Source: CAYSLU01 sp964431965 | GTDB lineage: Bacteria > Verrucomicrobiota > Kiritimatiellia > CAIKKV01 > CAYSLU01 | Length of the DNA stretch: 64,000 nt | Assembly (NCBI GenBank): GCA_964431965.1 | Contig: CAYSLU010000014.1 | Location: forward strand, 1-64,000 | Direction of reading: 5' to 3' | In this document: positions 52,501 to 58,476 of the stretch, one piece after another | Layout of the letters: each line of letters begins with the position of its first letter | Position numbering within the stretch: the stretch's first letter is position 1 | Notes under the pieces: model-generated | Databases searched by the model: none | The model's input: the letters and a program-made list of their open reading frames with translations, nothing else | What the model was told of the DNA's origin: nothing | Program-made: the position numbers and the translations under genes

Positions 52501-55323
52501 AACCGGCCGGTTGCCCGGACCCTCCCGATGGGGCAAACCGATCGCTTGCTCTACAACGCGAAGGGCCAGCTTGTGCGCCACGTCGACTTCAAGGGGCAGG
52601 CGATCGAACTGCGCTATGACCCCATGGGCCGGGTTACGAACAAGCTGCTCTACGCCGCCGGATCGCTGACGCCGTCGGAGTCGGTATCCGTCACCTATGA
52701 CGAGTGGGGGCGGCAGCGGCAGGTGATCGAGGGACGGGGGATAAGCGAGTTCGAGTACGACGGCGAGCACAATATCACGCGCATCACGACCCCGGAGGGG
52801 ACGATCCGCTACGCCTATGACCCGGCGTCGGGCCTGAGGACACGCACCTCGTCCGACTTTTCCGAAACACAGTACGGCTATGACGAGCTGGCGCGCCTGA
52901 AGACCGTCGCCGTGACAAAGCGCAACGGCGTCGTGCTGGCGGTGCCGGAGATCACGTGCTACGACTACTCGCCGGCGGGCCACCGGGCGGCCGTGACCCT
53001 CCCGAACGGCATCCGCACGGAGTACGCGTACGATGACCAGCAGCGGCTGGTCACGATGACGCACCGGGCCGCGTCAAACGCCGTGCTCGCGACCTACGGC
53101 TACGGGATGAACGAGAGCGGGATGCGGACGGCCATCGCCGAGTCCGTCCTGAAGGCCGGAATGCCCTACCGCACGACCAACGCGGTCGCCTACACCTACG
53201 ACGATCTCATGCGCGTCACCCGGGAGGCGTTCGGTGCGAGCCCGGCGACCGATTCCTACGCGGCCGACTACGTGTACGACACGGCTGGAAATCGGCTGCG
53301 GCGCACCGTTACGGTGGGATCGCAGTCCTTGAAGACATACTACGTCTACGACGACAACGACCGCCTGCTGACCGAAAGCAATGTGGTGACGGCAGCCGGC
53401 GCGGGTGCCCCGGGCGCACGCCCGCGCGGCGGCCCCGGCTGGCGTCCCGATCTTCCGCCCGCGCCTCCGGCGTGGCTCGCGTACCGGCACTGGATGGTTT
53501 TGGGCGCGTGGTCGGCGATCGTTCTGGCCCTGTACGTGGCAGGATGCCGCGCCTCACGGCGTCGCGGGCCGGCGGCCGACCTGACGACGGTGACGGCCGT
53601 GTTCATCCGGCGCGCGTCGCTGACGCGGGTGACGCGCGCGACGGCTTCGGTCCTGGCCGGCCTCATGGCGGTCGGGCCGGTGTCCGATGTGGCCTTCGCA
53701 ATCCCGGACGCGCCGGACCCCGTCGCGCTGGGCAGCTGGGGCAGCGCCGGCGAGGTCACCACGTACGAATACGACGACAACGGTGCCCTCGTGCGCCGGG
53801 TGACGTCCGGGCCCGCGCCGGTCACCGAGTCGTACGCCTATACGCTGGAGAGCCGGCTGGCCGCCGTGCGGACGGTCCGGGCGGGCGCCCAGACGGTCGT
53901 GACCACCTCCGCATACACGTATGATCAGGACGGCAACCGCGTGCGGACCGTTGTCACCACCGAGGTCGACAGCGTCGTGTCCGAGGTGACGACGAACATC
54001 TGCCTGATCGACCCGATGAACCACACCGGCTACGCGCAGGTCATGGAGGAGCGGACGGCGGTCGGGTCGGCTCCGGTGCGTACCTACGTGATCGGCGATG
54101 ACGTGATCTCGCAGACGGGCGGGGGCGGTGCGCCCGTCACGGAGTACATGCTCTACGACGGGCACCTGTCGACCCGGCAGCTGGCGGACGCGGCGCAGAC
54201 GATCACGGAGTCCTACACGTATGACGCATACGGCGTGATGCCGGCGGGCAATCCGACGATGGCGCAGCCATCGCGCACGTCGCTGCTCTACTCCGGCGAG
54301 GCCTTCGATGCGCCCACTCAGCACTATTATCTGCGTGCGAGATACTACAACCCGTCCAACGGACGGTTCACGCAGATGGATCCGGCAGACGGCCAGGGGT
54401 CCGATCCGCAGAGCCTGCATAAGTATGCGTATGCGCACGGCAACCCGGTGAACGGCATCGACCCCGGCGGACGCGAGTTCAACCTCATCGCGGTCATGAT
54501 GCGGCTGGCCGTGCACTCGATCATCATGCAGATTGTGGGGATCGCCATCGGGGCCGCCTTCAAGCGCTTCGGCGGCTTTCTGGTGCCCAAATGGGTGTGG
54601 GACGGGCTTGAAAAGTGGGGCCCCAGCGCCATGGTGCTGGGATTCTCGCTCTCGGGGGCCATCCCGAAAGCCAAGATTCTGGACCTCACCGGCGGCATCG
54701 AGTTCCTTGTGGGGCTGGGAACGCTCAACCTCGGGATCTACGCCTACGTCGGCGGTGGGTTCCACGGCTCCTCGGTCGGCAGCGGGTGGGATGCGTCCGC
54801 GTACCTGGGTCTGGTCTTCCACTCCCCAACATCCTTGAGCTACGAAGGCCCGTTCGCGAGCGTGGGCCTGAGTGGGGCGGCGCTTCCCGACTCCGTGCTG
54901 AAGAAGATGCTCGGCGTCCTCAACAACAAGTCCAAGACCCGCCTATACGCCAACAAGCTGAGAAATGCGCTCGGGATGAGCAGCCAGTTGCGCGGAGATC
55001 TGAACAGCTACTTTGGGGGGGGGCTCAGCTACGAGGCGCTGATCCTGTCGCTGCTCACCAGTGGAAATCCGGCTGTCGATACGATCAACAATCAGATCAG
55101 CAAGATGCAGATCAACATCTTCTTCGGACCTGCCCTGGAGAACTGGAAGAAGATCACCGGCCTCGGCTCGTTCGGTTCCTCCATCACCGTGTGGAACAAG
55201 TCCAAGCGAAGCGGGACACCCGTCTTCGTGACGCTGGCGATCACCGTCTACTTCCAGATCTTCGCGCACGACTGGAGCAAGGGATGGAGCCTGAAGGACT
55301 GGCGTGACGACGTGACCTTCTGA
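40579..55323 (+). CDS. Giant surface protein: FG-GAP, PKD, alpha/alpha-toroid, CARDB and RHS/YD repeats
   Basis: 4,914 residues from ATG 40579 (GGAAGGA nine bases before), uninterrupted. Order: signal peptide (1-28); module with QWSTNLTRW...FYRTLRL (about 50-96); FN3-like (107-190); FG-GAP/VCBS repeats (238-480; GDFDGDDVLDI, GRGDGTF); PKD domains (588-1295; WNFGDGT, WDFGDGS), one split by a lectin-like insert (900-1075); alpha/alpha-toroid like prenyltransferase/squalene-cyclase repeats (1308-1656; DRQYSDGSWLG); PKD, FN3, He_PIG/cadherin-like and two CARDB domains (1658-3128); RHS N-terminal domain (from 3138); YD repeats (3300-4264 and 4395-4560); an inserted hydrophobic stretch (4273-4395); RHS core YYLRARYYNPSNGRFTQMDP (4568-4633); and a 281-residue unique tip. 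Probably an exported shell-and-cargo or adhesion protein; the tip is unassigned. Confidence 0.88.
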   Translation: MKRKTARYGIALLAAVVLAAVSLAVVGGPPRIEGLGPRPDGWMASRVGVDTAGVYLVQWSTNLTRWTNVVAVYANTNAFEFVDPDAVSNRQAFYRTLRLDGLTDTNPPAWAGGLQVELFKPEAGGLFLRWKRAADGTGVAGYRIYVDGAVVTNLPGNVPFCLLPGMRMSDRHDIRIEAFDASGNTTGVRSLMYVPGRTIGMVADDGGRTYVFWTQADGSLSPLTRLVDIGWNTRGGAVGDFDGDDVLDIVTGYGGDGTIRPYLLRGRGDGTFEAPAALTANAGSSGWIMGGAAGDYDADGCLDFMLNGNNGTLAFYWGRGDGTFDLAAAAYPSSGRDMDTGDFNEDGFDDFVRATHGDGYVRQYLSRGDRTFYETNVVGDAGDDPYGVATGDFDEDGHLDVMAISGGSGYISLWAGRGDGTFTNGVAVTNLMALTSGNHGAMDAYDYNGDGHLDVVLANYSWRQVIFWPGRGDGTFGAGIINSNQPSSAAMGLASPPLPPRVDVGVVPDTPVIPLNGAVAFGAVGSGISSNDSFVWSIVGGSSSTGMSVTNTFVEEGVFLAHLLHTSTGGVKSARGTRVRVRGQPPVAAPGGPYTLGESAVRQMQWTAALNGGASTDDFGIVRYFWNFGDGTMATGTTPQVSHTWSGEGPWTVWLTVEDKSGLTGSNSTTVTFVPGAPPTAAIAGPSVIDEARATNGSWYAGFSAAGSTDDVGVWKYQWDFGNGQSATAPDTRTTYGGVSTYRVTLTVWDHAGQTDSTTHDIETRANGIPTPGIAGSRFLNEVVATNGYWYGAWDGNTRSTDDWGIARFVWSFGDGSASATGPIATHQYAAPGVYRLSLTVVDNANQPATITQNVVVVTDDPPIARMAPAGATAEGWQWINLSGEGSTDDHGLSAYRWYLPASYYPFTGSFVDQRQWRAGRTLQADRMILTGDSSWGHTYFYSVPVRVQRGSTFEGRIDTGVGYTHGMVGLKDLSGSPQYSHYVYALYFADGAIHIYEYGGSRGQRGSYVRGDSYDFRLETKPGSGVRYWVRPSNTNAAYTLLLDSTAYADTEFTFGADVYSSTFAFDDFFVSGGYAEGSNITVAVHPGGPVTLEVVDNGSQTNRTTALFQSITGSPPRAVVAGASGGATSIQLLFDGYDSQDDYGIASYLWDFGDGSTQAVGPVAVHAFNAASNYTVRLTVMDYAGQADTATHAVSVTGSASVVAVPWQILGGVELPHETYNAHTVTLKAVAARLSVPFDYAWDFGDGSAAATGTVTTTNGAYGIEARHAYTGADNTPFFATITVIQTNGVRASDTYPILLRQKTLEVEMDVAIDEGLWFLHKQQNRRSYPTYDDGYWVYSSVGTYYVSPSASAVQAFEINGHIENGDPEQDPYVETVKRGMNYLLTAIGTREIGSTPFGDADSNGNGIGLEAGNQPIYELGQVMDAIVAGGTPDAVAQVGGANVYGRTYREIVQDMVDMYCWGQYDGSCGGGWRYGWNDWPDNSASQWASVGLLAAERYWGLAVPSWAKSWNKVWCQYSKGSTGFGYTGSGDGEATTPSALVQLSWNGTDTSDALWVHGEKYLEDNWNWLMSVYNLYSSYAVSKAMRTANPVPVTRFRTSGLDWFMDPARGLARNLIDRQYSDGSWLGSGRGNERDSRLSTAWGVIILSSSLFTQGPVAIVRARPNPTAVGFPVSFDARESYHRHRSFRISEYRWDFDASDGLDFDHPDATGPVVSNAFGAITNVLVTLQVRDNGTPTAYDTASVQVQVSRGAHPPTAEASGPYVGAVGEAITLDGSGSFDVDAADGDSIQSWEWETDFQQPLDFSDGFSGPTVVVPGNYYPTPGRRQVGLRVKDRTAQVFPGAGPDQTATDFATLILYTPTVSNLAARPKRTKCQLTWNWSQGYECAVMRSEVGPNRGFIEVGRTQSGYATFLDESIQLNRDYYYRIYVYDLGGRDPIGISPVRYVRSQQRGIDNWPPRFYGTPTPGAVVGGLYEVQLQAQDPESDPMTFSLAMAPTGMTVGVSNGIVRFTPTPDQVGTHEIIAEVRDAAGMDVLDYYLVVFPASNRAPVAVANGPYAGLTGQPIAFSSAGTFDPDGNPVRYAWNFGDGGTATNAHPAHVYGGAGQYVASLFVSDSYGGTASTQAFVVIERPNREPVAVVAGGPQFVTRLGLPLWLDGRASYDPDGDDIVLSWSWGDGRPETNGNAQVSRIYGALGRFDGGLTVADGRGGTNTYPFVVTVGPSNRPPAAVFSVTNAAGPHVLSRHLFDASATTDAEGDPMVFSWDFGDRVRTTGIIVTHVYRQRGDYPVVLTVRDNQQGETVVTQVVSIVNAPPVFTSTPPIWASETVPYVYEPGVFDVDGDRVGFSLATNPPAMTIDPDTGRIDWTPLSEDIGPHPIVVRVTDTNGASGEQSYTLVVASAAGPSLDLEPVLIEGSNVLMDARTLSVGGTIEVRIVNNGTSAVPVPYTLTVFEDLDRDGAYSSTSDTRLGWANLGAGLQAGWIGIATIPLAGTASFRDVPLSAFVDSEGAVPEFDESNNVLRDGDDATGAAVDVSAAWLRDDRRGLPGQVALTARLGNSGAVSIPTNVAMSFYAGDPAHGGGLIGVAHPTNVLASGAFADLSVTWLNPAITAHTVFVRADDDGSGGAALAEANEANNGFSDTVDLMANEPPVADAGADQTAAVGYTYGLNGSDSADPEGKPLRYRWSVFAIPIGSQTALQGADTAGPLFAADVPGAYTFQLVVNDGVQDSAADSVTVTVVDPSANHPPEIVSRPSFVAMVSVPYGYAAAATDPDGDVVTWRLNQKPAGMTIATNSGVIAWTPTNAGAFFVQVIADDGRGGAFSQGYSLNVIPYQNLAPQITSTPVTLAQPGVAYRYDVDATDFNRTDTLTYALPERPSGMSIASGTGLISWTPSGGQLGAHGVTVTVSDGRGGAATQAFDVVVVVSASNAPAVRRIPDQVVTDPAAFTAIALDGYVTDPDDPKSNLVWTASGNAAFTVSISGRVAYVTYPAGARASELVSFIATDPAGHSGFASPRFTVRGADNPPIAVIANLSDTDTTSIRDGFFELRGTADDPDAIDPVSWRVQLYDSDGKLVRDVTPAPLNAAGYHLGRVAPGGSFGALDLTMVRNGAYDLVLDVAGGARTAQAWAPIALDSGLKVGQMTFSQQDIVIPVNGIPLAVVRTYDSLNLESRDFGYGWTYTVADLNLKINEQRVRTADVFGLPFSLRTGGSRDVTLDMPDTGQRVTFRQSFVGGGMFRQQAIWTPPPGVHASLVPTCNPNVIKLWGLPPYWEAAGIGTAMENFDVPGFILTTADGTRYQVDRDDQGEFYIDSNGNSYGFYVHAYGDAHVRRISQPDGNRLDFVRTGAQLRGIEHYDNATNKTRSLVFGRDSEDRIVSVYTADRLDAGGNPSGPASVRYAYDGIGNLVKAERLVDAADTNSPVYVATGYVYGHPRYSHYITEIRDAQGLSAMRTEYDADGRVVATVDVYGNRTELQHDLAARTETVYDRLGYPSLFVYDAKGNVTAATDPLGQTTSYGYDANGAIALMRDPLGRTTRYVNDAAGLVLAETTPGGFTYSYAYDGSGRQLTVTDPMGHVSSNGYDSEGRLVTLVNALGARIENQYDTRGNMVASVDPFGNVAARVTYDAQGNLTSMGSLFSSNDVVTTYDASGNPSGSLRQWVNPTNAADVRTISRQVFYNADGLPIRSVDSLGNETRMVYDTFGRVIETVDSNSNRTTYVYDSRGNIVASSLPGGGEIRVVYDELDREVIRTEVFRPGTPARATRLLFDAAGRVTQSQRLADVVVNVVTQGALVRSVVASAGGVLSSNVTVYDAVGQVVTETFENGGTFRYEYDAEGHRTAVIDPLGGRTETEYDAAGNVTLLRDPEGLETRTLYDAVGRPVRTVFADGTSVRRRYDLGGREIEQTDAAGFVKALEYDDAGRLTAVSLPAVPDPLASNALVRPRYEYEYDGNGNLILIRDPRGRVTRFAFDEYNRPVARTLPMGQTDRLLYNAKGQLVRHVDFKGQAIELRYDPMGRVTNKLLYAAGSLTPSESVSVTYDEWGRQRQVIEGRGISEFEYDGEHNITRITTPEGTIRYAYDPASGLRTRTSSDFSETQYGYDELARLKTVAVTKRNGVVLAVPEITCYDYSPAGHRAAVTLPNGIRTEYAYDDQQRLVTMTHRAASNAVLATYGYGMNESGMRTAIAESVLKAGMPYRTTNAVAYTYDDLMRVTREAFGASPATDSYAADYVYDTAGNRLRRTVTVGSQSLKTYYVYDDNDRLLTESNVVTAAGAGAPGARPRGGPGWRPDLPPAPPAWLAYRHWMVLGAWSAIVLALYVAGCRASRRRGPAADLTTVTAVFIRRASLTRVTRATASVLAGLMAVGPVSDVAFAIPDAPDPVALGSWGSAGEVTTYEYDDNGALVRRVTSGPAPVTESYAYTLESRLAAVRTVRAGAQTVVTTSAYTYDQDGNRVRTVVTTEVDSVVSEVTTNICLIDPMNHTGYAQVMEERTAVGSAPVRTYVIGDDVISQTGGGGAPVTEYMLYDGHLSTRQLADAAQTITESYTYDAYGVMPAGNPTMAQPSRTSLLYSGEAFDAPTQHYYLRARYYNPSNGRFTQMDPADGQGSDPQSLHKYAYAHGNPVNGIDPGGREFNLIAVMMRLAVHSIIMQIVGIAIGAAFKRFGGFLVPKWVWDGLEKWGPSAMVLGFSLSGAIPKAKILDLTGGIEFLVGLGTLNLGIYAYVGGGFHGSSVGSGWDASAYLGLVFHSPTSLSYEGPFASVGLSGAALPDSVLKKMLGVLNNKSKTRLYANKLRNALGMSSQLRGDLNSYFGGGLSYEALILSLLTSGNPAVDTINNQISKMQINIFFGPALENWKKITGLGSFGSSITVWNKSKRSGTPVFVTLAITVYFQIFAHDWSKGWSLKDWRDDVTF

Positions 55324-55392
55324 GCGGGCTCGTGGCGCCTCGCGCCCGCCCTGAGGCCGAGCTCCCGGCCCGGGGGGGCCGGTCCGGGCAGG
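55324..55392. terminator. GC-rich hairpins between convergent genes
   Basis: Two strong stems lie between the RHS stop and the convergent barrel gene: GCGGGC/GCCCGC (55324-55329 with 55344-55349) and CCGGCC/GGCCGG (55365-55370 with 55377-55382). No T-runs follow, so intrinsic termination is uncertain, but the position suits a bidirectional end. Confidence 0.35.
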
Positions 55393-56703
55393 TCAGAACG
55401 CCCGCCCGGCGCGCAGGGACAGGGTCCAGCCGCTGGGATCGACCGATACGGTGTTCGGGCCGACCGTGACGTCCACGTCGTCCAGCAGCCAGTCGTAGCC
55501 GCCCTGCAGGCCGGCAAACCAGCCGGCTGCGATCTGCACGTCGGCGCCCATCGCCAGCCCGAGTCCCGCGAGCCAGGCCCCTTCGCGTTCGCTGTCGCGC
55601 CAGCTCTGGAGCGTCTGCGAGCTTCCGTCCGCATAGACGGCGGTGAAGGTCTCCAACCGGTCCACATCGACCTGCACATAGTTCAGCGACAGGGATGGGA
55701 TCGCAAAGAGCGCCAGCCGCTTGCCGAGCATGACGCTGGCCTTGGGGCCCACCCACAGGTCGTATAGCTCAGCGTCCACGTCGAACGCAATGCGGTTGAC
55801 CGCGCGCCAGTAGCTCGTGTGATCGATCCGCGTGCGGCGCGAACTGGCCGTCTGCCTCTGGCTGCCGACCACGTCGTGCCGGTAGCTCGACGGCACGTTC
55901 GGGATGACCGGGTCCTGGCCCTGCCCGCCGCCGGCGTATGTCCCGGAGTACGGAGCGGCCGGGGGCGTCATGCCCGTCGTGTCGAAGGTGGCGGTGTCCC
56001 GGTAGGTGTGCGTGTCGGTGTACGTAAAGGAGTCGTCCACCCGGATGCGGTCCACCCGGATCTGCTCCTCGTATGTCGACGCCTCCATGTGGCTGCCGGC
56101 ACCCCAGATGGCATTGAGCCCGCCGCAGAGGCCGAGCTCGAATGCGTCGCGGGCCAGCAGCGTGCAGGACGCGGCAATCTCGATGCCCGCCCCGCTCATG
56201 TCGTCGTCGAGGCGCACGGCGGAGTCGCGAAGCGTCGCCCGCATGAGTTCCTCGCCGTAGGACACGTCCGCGAGGCTCTGCACGTCGATGCCGGAGAACT
56301 GCCGGTGGTAGCTCAGCGTGTCGGCGGCGGGATCGTACTGGCTGGCGTCCGTGTAACCCCAGTTCCACGTGAGGCCCGGAACCAGCGCGCTGGGATCGGC
56401 CGTTCCCGGGTCCATGAACACAAAGCCGTCGTCGTACGAGCGGTCTGCGTATCCGGTCAGGTCCGGAGTGCCCGCCGCGTAGCGGTAGGCCGGCCCCGAC
56501 GATCGCATGCCCGGCATGTACCGGTACGGGGCCGCGGCATGCACGCCCTGCGCCTGAACCCGCGAGGAGCCCCGGACATCCACATCCATCCCGAACCGGG
56601 TCGTCGGGCCGGCGCTGATCGACCATCCCCCGCCGGCCAGAGCCGTTCCACAGCACCAGCCCGCTGCCATCGCCCCCGCGAGAATCGCCGTCTGTCTGCG
56701 CAT
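55393..56703 (-). CDS. Probable outer-membrane beta-barrel protein
   Basis: 436 residues from an ATG at 56703 with GGAGGA about nine bases before; the frame extends to 56754. A signal peptide (RRQTAILAGAMAAGWCCGTALA) precedes alternating hydrophobic/polar strands such as LALFAIPSLSLNYVQVDV, WLAGLGLAMGADVQIAAGWF and GWTLSLRAGRAF. The last residue is Phe, preceded by an aromatic/aliphatic alternation, the usual BAM-complex recognition signal. A middle Thr/Asp/Tyr-rich stretch (DSFTYTDTHTYRDTATFDTT) looks like an exposed loop. No porin or TonB-receptor plug is seen. Convergent with the RHS gene and possibly related to its surface location, but that is a guess. Confidence 0.72.
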   Translation of the reverse strand: MRRQTAILAGAMAAGWCCGTALAGGGWSISAGPTTRFGMDVDVRGSSRVQAQGVHAAAPYRYMPGMRSSGPAYRYAAGTPDLTGYADRSYDDGFVFMDPGTADPSALVPGLTWNWGYTDASQYDPAADTLSYHRQFSGIDVQSLADVSYGEELMRATLRDSAVRLDDDMSGAGIEIAASCTLLARDAFELGLCGGLNAIWGAGSHMEASTYEEQIRVDRIRVDDSFTYTDTHTYRDTATFDTTGMTPPAAPYSGTYAGGGQGQDPVIPNVPSSYRHDVVGSQRQTASSRRTRIDHTSYWRAVNRIAFDVDAELYDLWVGPKASVMLGKRLALFAIPSLSLNYVQVDVDRLETFTAVYADGSSQTLQSWRDSEREGAWLAGLGLAMGADVQIAAGWFAGLQGGYDWLLDDVDVTVGPNTVSVDPSGWTLSLRAGRAF

Positions 56704-56814
56704 TTCGGAATCCTCCCCCGCCGCGCCGGAGCCGGCCGGACGATCTGGATACACTCGCCTTCCTAAGCCGGAAAAATATGTGAGGGGCGCGCCGAATGCA
56801 ATAGTATTCCCGAC

Positions 56815-58188
56815 ATGCCGCCGCCCCCGCGATCAGCCGTCCATCCGGATCGGGTAACGCCCCTCAATGCGCGGCCGGCCCGGCCGGGCCCCGTGCTCTA
56901 CTGGATGAGCCGGGACCAGCGCGCGGACGACAACTGGGCGATGCTGCACGCGCAGGCCCTCGCGCTCCGGACGCGCGCGCCGCTGGCGGTCGTCTTCTGC
57001 CTCGCCCGGCAGTTCCTTGGCGCGTCGGCCCGCCATTACGAGTTCATGCTGAAGGGGCTTGCAGAGACGGAGGCGGCTCTGGCCCGCAAGGGGATTCGCT
57101 TCTTCCTTCTGCCCGGCGATCCGCCCCGGGAGATCGCGGGCTTGGCGGCCCGGGTGAGCGCCGGGGCTGTCGTAACGGACTTCGATCCCCTGCGCATCAA
57201 GCGCGGCTGGAGCGCGGAGGCCGCGCGCCGGCTGGACGCCCCGCTGCTCGAGGTCGACGCGCACAACATCGTGCCGTGCCGGGCGGCATCGCCGAAGCGC
57301 GAGTACGCAGCCTACACGATCCGGCCCAGGATCCGGCGCCTCCTGCCGGAGTTCCTCGGAGATCTGCCCGCGCTTCGCCGCCACCCGCACGCCTGGCCCG
57401 GACCTGCGCCGGCAGCCGACTGGCGCGGCGCGCGGGAGTTTGTGAAGCCGGACCCGGGGGTTCCGGAGGTCGCGTGGCTCGTTCCCGGCGCCCGCGCCGC
57501 CCGCCGCCGGCTTCGGTCGTTCATCGAGGCCGGGCTGGCCTCATACGACACGGCGCGCAACGACCCGACGGCGGATGGGCAGTCCGACCTCTCCCCGTAT
57601 CTCCACTTCGGCCAGATCGCGCCCCAGCGCGTGGCCCTGGAGGTTCAGCGCGCGGACGTGCCGGAGGCGTCCAAGGCCGCGTTCCTCGAGGAGCTGATCG
57701 TCCGGCGCGAGCTGTCGGACAACTACTGCCTGCACACGGAGTCCTACGACACGCTGGCCGCGGCGCCGGCGTGGGCACGGCGGTCGCTCGAGGATCACGC
57801 GCTTGACCCGCGGCCGCACGTGTATCGGCTGGAGCGCTTCGAGGCGGCCGACACGCACGACGCGCTCTGGAACGCGGCTCAGCTTGAACTGGTGACGCGC
57901 GGCAAGATGCACGGGTATCTGCGCATGTACTGGGCCAAGAAGATCCTCGAGTGGTCCCGCTCGCCGGAGGAGGCGATGTCGATCGCCGTGGCCCTGAATG
58001 ATCGCTACGAACTGGACGGGCGCGACCCGAACGGATACGCGGGCGTGGCGTGGTCGATCGCGGGCGTGCACGACCGGGCCTGGTTCGACCGGCCGGTGTT
58101 CGGCAAGATCCGCTACATGAGCCTCGGCGGCTGCCGCTCGAAGTTCAGCGTTGATCGGTACGTGCGCCGCGTGAGCGGGCGCGCCTAG
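56815..58188 (+). CDS. phr: Class II CPD photolyase
   Basis: 457 residues, normal for class II photolyases, which repair UV-made cyclobutane pyrimidine dimers with FAD and light. The N-terminal domain has YWMSRDQRADDNWAMLHAQA, the class II opening, and HYEFMLKGLAETEAAL. The FAD-binding half shows SDLSPYLHFGQIAPQRVALEV, EELIVRRELSDNYCLHT, HDALWNAAQLELVTRGKMHGYLRMYWAKKILEW and DRYELDGRDPNGYAGVAWSIAG, with the class II tryptophan pattern. No Shine-Dalgarno is obvious, and a downstream in-frame start is possible but none fits better. Monocistronic, convergent with the small gene that follows after 13 bases. Confidence 0.94.
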   Translation: MPPPPRSAVHPDRVTPLNARPARPGPVLYWMSRDQRADDNWAMLHAQALALRTRAPLAVVFCLARQFLGASARHYEFMLKGLAETEAALARKGIRFFLLPGDPPREIAGLAARVSAGAVVTDFDPLRIKRGWSAEAARRLDAPLLEVDAHNIVPCRAASPKREYAAYTIRPRIRRLLPEFLGDLPALRRHPHAWPGPAPAADWRGAREFVKPDPGVPEVAWLVPGARAARRRLRSFIEAGLASYDTARNDPTADGQSDLSPYLHFGQIAPQRVALEVQRADVPEASKAAFLEELIVRRELSDNYCLHTESYDTLAAAPAWARRSLEDHALDPRPHVYRLERFEAADTHDALWNAAQLELVTRGKMHGYLRMYWAKKILEWSRSPEEAMSIAVALNDRYELDGRDPNGYAGVAWSIAGVHDRAWFDRPVFGKIRYMSLGGCRSKFSVDRYVRRVSGRA

Positions 58189-58201
58189 CGCATTGGGCTG
58201 C

Positions 58202-58423
58202 CTACCCCTTCGCGGGGGCTGGCGGCGTCTCCGGCAGCGCGCATCCGATCCGCCGCAGGGCCTTGGCCAGGCGGCTGTAGGCCTGCGGGATCGACCGACC
58301 CTCGGTCAGGTTGTTCTTCGCGATGGCCGCATAGCCGCGCCGGTTGGCGATCTTGAAGATCGTCACGTCCCTCGCGCGCAGCTGGACCGGGGCGGGAACC
58401 TGCTTCGACCGCTTCTTCTTCAT
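58202..58423 (-). CDS. Small basic protein of unknown function
   Basis: 73 residues from an ATG at 58423, preceded by a very strong AAGGAGGAGG ribosome site. Composition is basic (KKKRSKQ at the start; RARDVTIFKIANRRGYAAIAKNNLTEGRS; YSRLAKALRRIG), with a Pro/Ala tail. It looks soluble and perhaps nucleic-acid binding. No cysteine motif or TM helix. The ribosome site and sensible composition are the main grounds for calling it. Confidence 0.6.
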   Translation of the reverse strand: MKKKRSKQVPAPVQLRARDVTIFKIANRRGYAAIAKNNLTEGRSIPQAYSRLAKALRRIGCALPETPPAPAKG

Positions 58424-58476
58424 CGCGCCTCCTCCTTCAGGTGAAGCGTGGCTCCGGCCGCGCCCGCGGGCCGGGC

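Noticed and set aside
46561..53064. 2,167-codon minus-strand open frame opposite the giant RHS gene
   Set aside because: Arg/His/Val/Asp-rich shadow of a gene with clear PKD and YD repeats; its length reflects GC-rich codon structure.
50480..53370. Tandem DNA repeats or CRISPR-like array
   Set aside because: Repetition is at the protein level (YD repeats) with variable DNA; no fixed-length direct repeats with unique spacers are seen anywhere in the window.
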